From Sequoia sempervirens (lineage: Eukaryota; Streptophyta; Pinopsida; Cupressales; Cupressaceae): a DNA stretch of 64,000 nt. Every line of letters begins with the position of its first letter. Within the stretch, counting starts at the first letter, position 1. The position numbers and the translations under genes are program-made. The stretch covers positions 1-64,000 of the forward strand of contig VDFB02262652.1 of the NCBI GenBank assembly GCA_007258455.2, in the 5' to 3' direction. This document shows, piece by piece, positions 47,336-57,670 of the stretch. The notes under the pieces were generated by a model. It worked only from the letters and a program-made list of their open reading frames with translations. It had not been told where the DNA came from and searched no databases.

Positions 47336-47406
47336 TGATGGTGTGAAGCTTATAAATTTAAATTTAAAAGCTTAGAGAAGGTTTAAATTGATATATCAGA
47401 CTTACA

Positions 47407-47535
47407 AAGGGCTAATAGTTCAGTTGGTAGAGCACTCTGACCAGTATTTGGGACATTCTGGATTCATATCAGATGTGGTCCATTTTGGCTGGCAATTAAC
47501 GCAATGATCTGGAAGCTCATATAAAAACTCAAGTT
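47407..47535 (+). mobile_element. tRNA-derived SINE, copy 2
   Basis: The box A-like TAGTTCAGTTGG at 47416-47427 is a near-perfect promoter element. The box B-like GGATTCATATC is at 47460-47470. It aligns with copy 1 from GGTAGAGCAC through GACxAGTATTTG to ATCTGGAAGCTCAT. The copies are about 199 bp apart in the same orientation. Confidence 0.68.
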
Positions 47536-48694
47536 CACCTTTCATGAGCACTTTTTGTGCCACTGGTTTACATTGTTTCAAACTTTCAACTACATTGAAT
47601 TACCTACTACCATATTAAGCATCTTTCATCCATATGGCTTAGACTTTAGTTGAACCAGTACAACCAATGTGAGTTCATGAGTTGGCCTTGCTAATAGAAT
47701 TTCTAGTCAATCTGATTGACTCAACAGTGGGATGTTATTGTATTTTATTGGTATGTTTATGGCTTTGATCTGAAAGCTATTAGAACATATAGTAATGAAC
47801 ATACTTTTCTTGTTTATGTCAATGTTGGAATTAAATGCTCACAATTATTAAATATGGTCAAATAGGTATCACCATAATGAAACTAATTATTTTAACAGGA
47901 GGTTCCTTGTCTTAATCTTTCTTTATTTTGACATGTAGCTTTATTGCATATCAGCCAATTAAAAAATTATAATCTTTCAAATCCTGACTTCTCTCAAACT
48001 GCACTTCTAGCAAATGTTTTCACATCCTGCATGAAGTTTTCTGGAACCTAAAAAGGCATATTAGTCATCTAGAAATCATTTGGGATTGCTATAGTAATTA
48101 CTAACAATGAATTTGAAAGAAGAGTGGGGATGGAACAGGAGAGGTTATGTATTCAGTCTAGCCTGCAAGGGTAGACTTAATATCTTCTACAAGGAGTTTT
48201 CAAGTGGAGGAGACTGAGAACAAGGGACAGTGCCTTTAGGCATTCATCCCCTCAACCATCAAGAGAGCACTTGATCAATACATCGAGGAGTGATAAACTT
48301 CTCACCCACAGCCAGAAAAGAGAGGGAAGGGAATAATGGGTTATCTCCCCCGTGTTAATGTAAGCTCTTGGTTTTGTGTGAGTGAATTCATTGTCTCAGA
48401 ATACAAAGTTGTGATCTATAATTTTTTTTAATTAAATTCCAAAGTTTCCCTTTCCAAGTTAATAACACTATAGCATTATTAAGTATCTTAGCGCATATTA
48501 ACTGTATATTCCCCATTCAAAAGATAATCTTGAAGTTTGTAAGTTAATATTTTTGTTACCAATAAAAGGTTGGTAACTGACATACAGGCATGCAAGGCAA
48601 CATTTTTTATGTACTTGATGGCGCTAAAATAATATTCAAAGTGTTTATTTATCTGCTTGTCCCCTCCTTTCTTTCACTTATGGTGTTCTATTAG
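47536..48694. other. Intergenic DNA, no gene recognised
   Basis: AT-rich sequence without recognisable coding domains on either strand. Confidence 0.4.
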
Positions 48695-48777
48695 AAGAAG
48701 TAAAGCAGATTATAAACTTCTACAAACAAGACATCGAGGATGCGGCAGGCCAAACAGGCAAGGAAAGAAGATTCTGA
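48695..48777 (+). other. Possible orphan terminal exon
   Basis: A pyrimidine-rich tract ending in AG at 48693-48694 is followed by 26 codons (EVKQIINFYKQDIEDAAG...) and a TGA. The composition is less AT-rich and more protein-like than its surroundings. No upstream exon was found and I do not recognise the family. It may be a captured or decayed host exon. Confidence 0.2.
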
Positions 48778-48899
48778 TGTACATAAATTTTACATTGATG
48801 TCTGCCATTATAACTTTTAAGCTACATCCTTATAATGATGTCCAAGGCAAGTATGTGGAAGTAGACTAAATTTGGAGCACCCATAGAAAGTAACATCGT

Positions 48900-49600
48900 C
48901 GTTTTGGTTGTATTTCCTCCTTGATTGAAACCCGTTGGATGCAAATTGGTTTATCACACCAAGTTAAGGCAGATAATTCCCTGTATTAAGTACAATGCCA
49001 GGCTGATCACAAAAGGTTTTGAGTGGAAGGGAAGATTACGAAAAAAAACAATTCCACTCTAGTCAAGATGGTGACTATCAGATTGTTGAGGGCTATTATA
49101 TCACAGTTCAGCTAGACATTTTTGCAAATAGAAATGAAAGGCGTTTGCTTCGGTGATGATTTGGAAGCAGGACAGTATGTATCAACCAGAAGGATTCAAT
49201 GTTGCATGTGTGAAGGCTCTTTATGAGTTGCTGCAGGCCACAAGCATCTTAAATATAAAGTTAATATGTCATTTCATCTGGATTCAGGAGTCCTAATCTA
49301 AATCATTATGGAAAAAGAACATGCAATGATATTGTAATATAAGTGATATATGTTAATGATCTTATCACCACAGTTTTTGATGGAAGTATAAGAACATTAT
49401 ATAAATGTTGCAAACTGAAGGATGCACTTATCAAAAAGGGAGTTTTGAACCCATCATTACCTCATTTTGTTCTCAGGTTTTGTATGCTGCCTTCTATAGT
49501 CTGAAGAGCTAAGATGAGAAAGGCCCGACTCTCACTAATGGTGGGATCACGAGTGCTACTGCTACATGATCTAGTATTCCACCATAGGATCCTAAAGAAT
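48900..49600 (+). pseudogene. Copia-type reverse transcriptase remnant
   Basis: Across shifting frames the text follows copia RT in order: KPVGCKLVYHTKL, YNARLITKGFEWK, VKMVTIRLLRAI, YQPEGFNV, KALYELLQA, and VIYVNDLITT, where relatives have YVDDL. Many stops and frameshifts are present, and the catalytic YVDD reads YVND. It ends close to the hAT insertion site at 49613. No integrase or LTR could be attached to it. Confidence 0.75.
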
Positions 49601-49612
49601 ACCCACAGGCTG

Positions 49613-49620
49613 GTTACTAG
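49613..49620. other. hAT target-site duplication, left copy
   Basis: GTTACTAG directly precedes the element end CTATGTCACCA and recurs at 53062-53069. Eight bp is the length expected of hAT transposases. Confidence 0.9.
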
Positions 49621-49631
49621 CTATGTCACCA
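49621..49631 (+). repeat. hAT left terminal inverted repeat
   Basis: CTATGTCACCA, paired with 53051-53061 with one mismatch. A subterminal block of AATTCG-type motifs follows up to about 49725. Confidence 0.88.
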
Positions 49632-49810
49632 TATTCGACCGAATTTCATGTTGAAATTCGAAATTCGTCGAATTTCAAAAAAATGTTTCAAATTCGTCTA
49701 AATTCGACCAAATTCGGCAGTCAAACAAGGGCGTTGAAAATTTTCATAAAGCGATTTTTTTTTTAGGGTTTTTTTAAGGGTTTTTTTGTTATATCTCTGA
49801 CGGCCGACAT

Positions 49811-50755
49811 TTGATATTATTCATCTCTTTCTCGCGCGGCGTTGCAAGTCATTTCGTTTTTCACAGTTCGCGTCTTCAGATCTCTACTTCGGCTTTAACA
49901 GTGGCCGTCACTTGCGTCGGCGTCGGCTTTAACAGTGGCCGTCATTTGCGTCCCCCTGTAGGTTGCGGGCCTGCGGCCATCAACAACGTTTTGCTTCAAC
50001 TTCGGTCTCCACAATCCGCGCGGGTTCCTCTGCAACTAATCCACAATCCGCGCCGTTTTCTGCAACGAAATCACCCGACCTCGGCCATCGAAAGAGGTAG
50101 AACGTAGAAGCTATTTTTTGTTTTTTTTAAATTTAGGGTTTATAATTTTATGCGAATGATTTTTACCTAAGTCACCAATATTATTATTATTAAATTTAGG
50201 GTTCCATAATTTAAATTTAGGGTTCCATAATTTTATGCGAATGATTTAATATTTTATTTTGTATTTAATAAATTAATATTATGTTTACAAATTACAGTTT
50301 ACTTATTAGCAAATAATGTGTCTAAATCATTTTTATTGTAAATGTAAAATACGAAAATGTAAATTATATAAATATATTTATATTATTATAGACTTCAAAG
50401 TTTCAGTTATTAAGTTTATTAATATTTAGTATTTTTTTATTAATATTAAAAGCTTCTTAATATTTTAGTATTTTTATTATTTTATATTTTATAGATTTTA
50501 GGTACTGAAAATTATATTAATAAAATTATAGATTTCTAGTACTTATTATTTATTAATATTTAGTGTTTTCATTTTATTTTTATATTAATAAAAATATGTT
50601 AAATATATTTATGTTTATTAAAATTAAATTTAGTATTTTTTATTTTGTTTTTAGATTTAAAATAAGAAATCTATATATTTTGTCTCAATGTTGTTTGAAA
50701 TAAAATTGTGGATGTTTTAACTTTTAAATATTAAATATTATTTTGTCATTCAAAC
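49811..50755 (+). promoter_or_regulatory. hAT promoter and leader, with probable 5' intron
   Basis: 49850-50100 is markedly GC-rich, then 50110-50755 is very AT-rich. AAAGAG|GTAGAACG at about 50096 looks like a splice donor, and CAAACATGCAG at 50751-50761 is a strong acceptor just before ATTATGTCTCCC. This suggests a non-coding first exon and an intron of about 660 bp, with translation from the Met in MSPKK. The frame open over 49811-50107 does not join the transposase frame and is probably untranslated. Confidence 0.45.
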
Positions 50756-52750
50756 ATGCAGATTATGTCTCCCAAGAAATCAACTGCGGAAGCATGGAAA
50801 TATGTCACTCGCAATGGAACTGACCTCAAATGCAACAGGTGTCAGAAACCTTTTATTGGCGGTTTAACAAGGGCAATGGACCATTTACTTGGTATTACAA
50901 ATGGTGCAGGAGGAGGTGTTACAGCATGTCCTGACGTTACCCCACAAATGAGAGCTGCTTTAGAGAAAGAACAGTCCTCTTCAATTAGAGGAAAGATGAT
51001 GAAAACACAAAAAAAACAGAAAATTGAAGAGGATATGTCTCAATCTAGATTCTCAGCATCTATTATGTCTTCCTCTTCTGGTTTATCCAAACCGGTGAGG
51101 GCATCAACAGAGAGTGGAACATTGAAAAGCTTCTGGAAACCAATAGAGAAACAGGAGGTGGATGATGTTGTAGCTGATTTGTTTTACACAAGTGCTATTC
51201 CATTCAATGTTGCAAGAAGTCCACATTTTCGTAATGTTGTTCACAAAATTGCAGAGTTTGGCAAAGGGTACACTCCCCCAAGTTCAGAGACTATCAGGAC
51301 AACTCTTTTGCAGAGGTCAAAAGATAGAGTGACTGATAAACTAGCTACTATCAAATCCTCTTGGAGGAAAACAGGTTGCACTATATTGAGTGATGGATGG
51401 TCAGATATATGTCAAAGGCCATTGATAAATATTTTGGTGGCTTGTCCTGAAGGTGTTGTGTTTTTGAAAGTGATTGATGCCATGAACCACAAGAAAACTT
51501 CTGAGTACATTTTTCAAATATTAGAGGAAGCCATTCTTGAAATAGGGGTGGAAAATGTGGTTCAAGTGGTAACTGATAGTGCCGCAAATTGTGTGGGAGC
51601 TGGGAAGCTGATTGCAGATAAATACCCACAAATATATTGGAGCCCATGTGCAGCCCATTGTCTTGATTTGTTGCTTCATGACTTGGCTAAATTCCCATGG
51701 GTACATGAAGCTATTCACAGAGGAAGAGCAATTGCAAATTTCATAAGGAATCATCGTCTCACATTGAGTCTTTATAGGCGGCATGCATCCAGGGAGTTGT
51801 TGAGGCCTTGTGAAACAAGATTTGCTTCATTTTATATCACTTTGAAAAGAGTGGTTGAAGAAAAGGCAGCTTTGAGGTCTGTAATTTGTTCCAATGAATG
51901 GGAACACTCAGTGCTTTCTAAAGGTCCTAAGGGGAAGAACGTAGAGCAAATCATTCTGAATAGCAATTTCTGGGAAAGTGCAGCCAAGGTTTTACTCATA
52001 TGTGAACCAATTGTTGACGTGCTTCGTATGGTTGATGGTGACACTCCTTGCCTTGGCATGCTTTATGAAAGCATGGACCGTTGTAAGGAAACTATTCAAA
52101 AAGCACTCAATAATGTAGAAGCAGAATATATGGAGATATGGGAGGTAGTTGATTGCAGATGGAAAATGATGCACACACCTTTACATGCAGCAGCTTGCTT
52201 TTTGGAGCCTAAATTGTTTTCTATTGATAGAGAAGGTGACACTGAAATTATGGGAGGGCTTTTAGAAGCTGTTGAAAAGTATGAATCAAATCCATCAATT
52301 TCAGCACTAATCAGAAGTCAATTTTGGGTATACAAAAGAGGAGAAGGGATGTTTGGAATGTCAGCAGCCAAATATGACATGACACATGTACCTGCATATA
52401 CATGGTGGATGACCTATGGAGCACAAACTCCTGAGCTACAAAGGTTTGCTATTCGAGTTTTGAGTCAGGGAGCAAGTTCGTCAGCTTGTGAGAGGAACTG
52501 GAGTTGCTTTGACCACATCCATTCCAAAAAGAGGAATAAATTGTTGTCCGGAAAGTTGGGAGATCTTGTCTATGTTCGCAGCAATTTAAAATTGCTCACG
52601 AACAAATCAGCAAAGGACTCTTCATCACAACAAATTCGTGAAGACATAGCAGCACTAGATGCAGATGAGCCTGACTTTGCAGATGAAGAATTGAGTACTG
52701 ATACAGATGATGATGAGCCAAGTGCTCTTGATGACTTGGAGCTTTTTTGA
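50756..52750 (+). CDS. hAT transposase with BED-like finger, DUF659 and dimerisation domain
   Basis: 664 codons without interruption. Residues 12-60 form a BED-type zinc finger region (AWKYVTRNG, CNRCQK, HLLG). The catalytic region, with DUF659, spans about 130-320, with D213 (LSDGWSDI), D274 (VVTDSAANCVGAGK) and the CxxH pair C298/H301 (SPCAAHCLDLLLHDL). The hAT C-terminal dimerisation domain is at about 545-615, with SSACERNWSCFDHIHSKKRN (W582). The last 30 residues are strongly acidic (DTDDDEP). The order and motifs are those of the plant hAT family. The enzyme cuts at the terminal repeats and reinserts the element with an 8-bp duplication. If the leader intron is spliced, the start is the second Met (MSPKK), four residues in. 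Confidence 0.95.
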   Translation: MQIMSPKKSTAEAWKYVTRNGTDLKCNRCQKPFIGGLTRAMDHLLGITNGAGGGVTACPDVTPQMRAALEKEQSSSIRGKMMKTQKKQKIEEDMSQSRFSASIMSSSSGLSKPVRASTESGTLKSFWKPIEKQEVDDVVADLFYTSAIPFNVARSPHFRNVVHKIAEFGKGYTPPSSETIRTTLLQRSKDRVTDKLATIKSSWRKTGCTILSDGWSDICQRPLINILVACPEGVVFLKVIDAMNHKKTSEYIFQILEEAILEIGVENVVQVVTDSAANCVGAGKLIADKYPQIYWSPCAAHCLDLLLHDLAKFPWVHEAIHRGRAIANFIRNHRLTLSLYRRHASRELLRPCETRFASFYITLKRVVEEKAALRSVICSNEWEHSVLSKGPKGKNVEQIILNSNFWESAAKVLLICEPIVDVLRMVDGDTPCLGMLYESMDRCKETIQKALNNVEAEYMEIWEVVDCRWKMMHTPLHAAACFLEPKLFSIDREGDTEIMGGLLEAVEKYESNPSISALIRSQFWVYKRGEGMFGMSAAKYDMTHVPAYTWWMTYGAQTPELQRFAIRVLSQGASSSACERNWSCFDHIHSKKRNKLLSGKLGDLVYVRSNLKLLTNKSAKDSSSQQIREDIAALDADEPDFADEELSTDTDDDEPSALDDLELF

Positions 52751-53050
52751 AGTTCTAAAGTCTTTACTGTTATTGTACCTTTTTGACAAAAGAACATCTT
52801 CACAATCGTGATTTCACATGTTTCTTATGGTTTATATTTTATAAATGTGTCATCTTTTTGTAATGATTCAAATATATGTATCAATGTTAAACTATTTAGA
52901 GAATTGTATGGAGATATTACTTATATTTATAAAAAAAATAAAAAATTTACATGAGTCGAATTTTATTCGAATTTTATACTTTTCGAATTTTTTCCTTGTC
53001 GAATTTCATTCGAATTTCAATGTTGTCGAATTCGAATTCGAATTCGAACC

Positions 53051-53061
53051 TGGTGACTTAG
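53051..53061 (-). repeat. hAT right terminal inverted repeat
   Basis: TGGTGACTTAG on the plus strand, which is CTAAGTCACCA in reverse complement and matches the left end with one mismatch. It is preceded by a subterminal cluster of CGAATT motifs from 52956. Confidence 0.88.
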
Positions 53062-53069
53062 GTTACTAG
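53062..53069. other. hAT target-site duplication, right copy
   Basis: GTTACTAG, identical to 49613-49620. Confidence 0.9.
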
Positions 53070-53389
53070 TGATAAGCCTTATGTCCAGTGGACAGGAGTA
53101 GCTTTGCAGACTGTATTTTCAAGTTCCATTTGAAAAACCTAAGTGCTACTGAAGAGATTGGGGTTGGGTGAGGGGGTTGATAATGATTCATAGTGGGAGG
53201 GTGAAGGGCTTTGAAAGTGGGGAGTTGAATTGCAGAAGTCTAAGAGTGAATGAACTTGAGAATAGCAGTCAGCAAACATGTGTGGCAAATTGATACTGGC
53301 ATCTGCATTTTTATTTAAAAGTGTCGAGGGTTGTTGAAAATGAAGGAAGTATGTACCTAATGGGTTTCAAGCAGCTAAATGTCATGTCT

Positions 53390-55290
53390 CATTTTCAAAA
53401 TTAATGAATGAACCATAGCCTATTCCTTATTTCTCATAGGCTAAGGAATAAAATAAAGGAAATAATCTAATAATAATATTCTAAGTTGGGCCTAGTTACT
53501 TTATTTCAAAAGGACAACATAATTATTATTAATAATTATTAATTTAATAAAGTGGCCATCTAAATGTGACATTATAAGACCCATGTAATATTTTATTTTT
53601 AAAAGGAAAAAAGGAAATTCAAATTGAGGATACAGAAAAAATTTATAAAAGGGGGGTGAATTGGTCATTTAGATCAACCATTGCTATTGCAAAAATTTAT
53701 AAAGTATAAAAATAACCAAGCGTTGAAATACAAATAAATAACAAAATACATATGAAAATTATAAATATGAATATTAACAATTTAATATCATTATAATTAT
53801 AATTATTATAATATAATACTCTATAAATATTGAAAAAATAAAATAAATATATTAATAATAAATTAGAAACATATAAATATAAAACATAAAATTATATATA
53901 TATATATATAGAAGATGTGATTAAGTGCAGCAATTATTAAGGAGGAAAACAAAGACTAAAGGCAGCGATCCTTATCATAGGAAGAACAGCAATTATCCCA
54001 TATAGCCAGCAATTAATAAAAGGCAAAGAAAATCATAGCAGCGATTCCATAAAGAGTAAGGGATTAAGGCAGCACGTGGGAAAGAAAACAATTAAGGGAA
54101 GTCAGCGCTGAGTTGGAAGGGATGCGTCCCTTACAAACATAAGGAGGTGAGTGAAAGGAGGTGACCCTCCCCCAATAGGATATAAAGGGAGAACACTTCA
54201 TTTAAAAAGGGGAAGGAAGGTCACAGATCTGGAAATAAAATAAAAAAGTTAAATGCAGATGTAGAAGAGAGGTTAATGCACATATATATGTAGGTGTGGA
54301 AGAATAGTAAAGATATGTCAAACACACAACAGCAGATTTAATCAAAGCATGGAAAATATAAACATCAGCAGATTTCAGAAAGGGAAATAATTAGAATATT
54401 CAGCAGCTTGAGAAGAAGACATGAATTATAAAAGATCTTTGGAATAGGCATCATTGGAAGAATATATTGGGACTGTAAGTTTAATATAAATACATATGTA
54501 TAAATTATAATCATATATATAGAATATCTATTATTAAGAAATAATGATGCTTGCAGCAATTATTTAGTCTTATAAGTAATTATGGTTCTTTAATATGAGT
54601 ATGAATAACAGAATCAATAATTGGGGTGTGATAATGTGAAATGCATATTCTAAATCATTAATCTATCTATAACCCAGCAAGCAATCATGTGGAGAAGAGG
54701 AAATGCAAGGAGGAGGAACAGATATGAGATCACCATTTAAGTAGACCATCACATGCTGGATGTCCAATGTGCCTGCCACTTGTCGCCAAGAGGGTGAGTA
54801 CGCTCTAGGGCTTAGATATGAAGATTTTCGGGCACCCTATTGCAATTTCCTTTCCAACCTCTACGATGGTTGAATGTTGGAGAAATCACAAGTCATAAGA
54901 GGATGAATAAGAAGATATGAATAGGGAGGGCAGATACAAGCACCCCACTAGGTAGACTACCCCATGTTGGATGTCCAACGTGCCTGCCACTTGTGGCCAA
55001 GATGGTGAGTGTCCGCTCTTGGGTTTAGTGTGGGGTTTGCTTTGGGCCAACCTATCATTCTCCCTCATTCAAACCTATTGTGATTGAATACTAAAAATAA
55101 GGACAGATGTAACATGGCTTATCTAATGAGTTATGTTCATTTTCCTTATTGTACTCATATGTGCAATTATTAACCCTAATAGAAATAATCGGATTTACGA
55201 ATTATATATACATATGCAATATTGCCTGATATGATTGCAGGACCTAAATCAGGAGTTATCTTGTTAAAAGGCATTTAATTGGTAAGTTGT
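53390..55290 (+). mobile_element. LTR-like retroelement region, boundaries unknown
   Basis: AT-rich sequence with a TATA-type promoter (GGATATAAAGGGAG at about 54177-54190) preceded by GGAGGTGACCCTCCCCCAAT, as in plant LTR U3/R regions. A TA microsatellite is at 53893-53911. A 211-bp tandem repeat is at 54741-55070. No coding region, primer-binding site or second LTR was found, so the family is unknown. Confidence 0.35.
54741..55070. repeat. Direct repeat with 211-bp period
   Basis: The block around GTGCCTGCCACTTGT occurs at about 54741-54815 and 54952-55030. Both copies run GTAGACxAxCxCATGxTGGATG, CCAAxGTGCC, CCAAGAxGGTGAGT and CGCTCTxGGG. About 70-80 bp are well conserved and the rest of the period is not. 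Confidence 0.7.
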
Positions 55291-57329
55291 ATCTCTAGCT
55301 ATATTACAATTCTTATTTTAATTAAATTTGTGATTCTAGGGCAATATTTAAGGTAATTCCCAAATAGGGGACAATTACAATTCAATCCTATTCCAACGTT
55401 TGAGCATTGTATTCATCTGCTCATCCGAAGATGAAAACCCTTGGTGTGCGAAGATTAGGAAGGCAAAAACCCTCTTGGTTTCCACTGTTGGATTGGAGAA
55501 TGACAACTCTTTTATCCATGTGACATGATTCCATCTAAGGATCACATCTAGGCTGAAAAGATTGAAGTATTTCCTATTGCCGATTGAGCATTTAGAAGAC
55601 TTGTTGGTAGAATAATGATTTATTCACACCTTAGTTGCTGCTAACCTTATCACTTGCTGCTATATTGCCAGTACAATGCCACTATAGTACATCTGTGTTG
55701 ATTATAGAGATCTACTGAAAACTTCAGTTTGTATCTATTCATATTTGCAAGCAAATCAAACTGATATTTCGTTAATGGCTGTTGTGAAGCATTTTCAGAC
55801 AATTTTGCTACTACATAGATCAGATCTGCTGTTTTTAAGGGGTTCCTAAGGCATTTTATTCGTGCACCTAGGTTATATCATCATCATATTTCATTCTCCA
55901 GCCTCCAAGCATCATTTCTGTTGCTTTCCAAGGTTAGATCTGCTGATATATGAGGATTTCAGTCAATCTTCTTGTTCGTGGAAAATTTTAAGGTTATATG
56001 CTGTCGTAGACATTTTATTCATTGTACAGGGTAGTGTACTGTCGCCCCTTGTTGGAAGTTCAAAGCACTATTAGGAATGTCATTGGGCCTACTTAAGATC
56101 GTTGTACCATCATATGGCCTTAGGAGTCAACACCATTTGCTGCACTTGATCATATTCCCAACTGATGTCACTGTTGTAGACCTTTGTCTCAGATGTAACT
56201 TGCTGAAAATTGCAGCATTTGTAAGTGAAAAACACTATTAATTATTGTTAATCATTTTGGAAATTTGGTGAACAATATTCGTAAGGGTTTGTTGCTGCTG
56301 TCACAATCAGTATATGTAAGTGCCAGATTGTTGTCATATCAATTGTAACATTTCGAAACATAAGGGTTTCACCAGTGGCTACTATTATACAGGTTAATTT
56401 GTTGTTTGCAACTGCTGTCATAAAAATATCAACAATTATTGTTCAGATTTGCTACGATATCCATGTTATTTGGATGCATGACAGTTTCACACATAGATTA
56501 CATACTCTGTGAGTACTCAGCTTGAAAAGCATCCATAAACCATCATCTGTTCCATTACAAGCTTTCAGAGATGTATTCAGCTTTCCCCTCTATCTCCACC
56601 AAGCTCACATTGTAAAATTCTCATGTTCCACCAAATTCTCAGGACAGGAACGGCAGGCAACCAGGGGATGTGTTTCCAAAACAGATTTTTTGGGAGGCCA
56701 ATTTTAGGGGACATTAGGGAAACAGCAATTAAAAAAATAGGGAAAATATTTTAAAATATAGAAAATGTCAAATATTCATATGGTAAGGCATTCACCATCT
56801 ACATTATAGAACATTATTACATTACATTAGAGCTGAATTAAGATTTCACCTCAATTGCCGTCCCACCCTTGTTCTTATCATTATTCTATTGTACCATGAG
56901 GGTATTGGACTTATATTTGTAATCTTTGTATCTCATAAAGATAAAGAAATCCCAATAAAGATCATGATAAATTAGTCACTTTGGAAGATATTATTTTTTC
57001 CCAATCATCAAAAAATTCATTACTACCTACAAACTTGTAAAAACAAGACAAAACCACAAAACATCAAGTTGTTTTTCACAACATTAAAATAACACAGACA
57101 TGTGTGCCACACATGGTTTGCACACTTATGGAGCATGCCAACCTCAATAAAGCATATAGTCCACTAAAATCTTATATCAGTGAAGTAATAACTGTTCCAC
57201 TGTTTTTGTTTTGGCCCAAAGGAGCAACAATATGAAGTGTTGAAGAGACACAGCTTATTGCAATGCTTACAAATACACACTGAAAACATAGATGAAATAA
57301 CAAGAAAAAGAAAATGGTGGCTCACCTAC
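55291..57329. other. Intergenic DNA, no gene recognised
   Basis: No conserved domain is seen. Short open frames at 55862-56074 and 56522-56707 (plus) have no recognised family. Confidence 0.4.
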
Positions 57330-57670
57330 ATAACATCTCCTGCTTCAGTATGGTGATAGAGCTTTAGCAAGCCATAAGTAACAGAAATGGAAATTCATCC
57401 TCCAATAAGCACCATGAGGCCTCCTTTCACTAGAGAAGCTCAGCCAAAGTAAGCACCCACAGCTCTAAACATTAAAAGTGCCAAGCTGGAAACCCCTACA
57501 AGCACCCGCACTCTAACATTGTAATCCCTAAAGAAGGCCATAGAGATCAAAGGCACAAATGCTCCAACAGAAAATTCCAGGGCTGTTGCACCAGCTACTT
57601 GAAGAGAGTTTGTAAGAGCCACTCTTTCGCTACTGTGTAACAAACATTTCAGATCACACTGAGTCACATT
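57330..57670 (-). pseudogene. Vacuolar iron transporter (VIT/CCC1-like) fragment
   Basis: The minus strand reads ALTNSLQVAGATALEFSVGA, then FVPLISMAFFRDYNVRVRVL and FRAVGAYFG, then after an in-frame stop ASLVKGGLMVLIGG, another stop, and ISISVTYGLLKLYH. This follows the C-terminal membrane segments of plant nodulin-like VIT proteins (SFSVGALVPLL, RDYxxR, GAxLG, RVLxGGW). Those proteins move iron or manganese into the vacuole. Only the C-terminal third is present, with at least two stops and no neighbouring exons, so it is a pseudogene fragment. Confidence 0.7.

Larger units (their letters stand above)
49621..53061 (+). mobile_element. hAT DNA transposon, apparently intact
   Basis: The 3441-bp element is flanked by a perfect 8-bp duplication. 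Terminal inverted repeats are CTATGTCACCA at the left and CTAAGTCACCA (reverse complement of the right end), 10 of 11 matching. Both subterminal regions are packed with AATTCG/CGAATT motifs. It contains one uninterrupted transposase gene. Complete ends, duplication and open frame together suggest a young, possibly autonomous copy. Confidence 0.92.
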
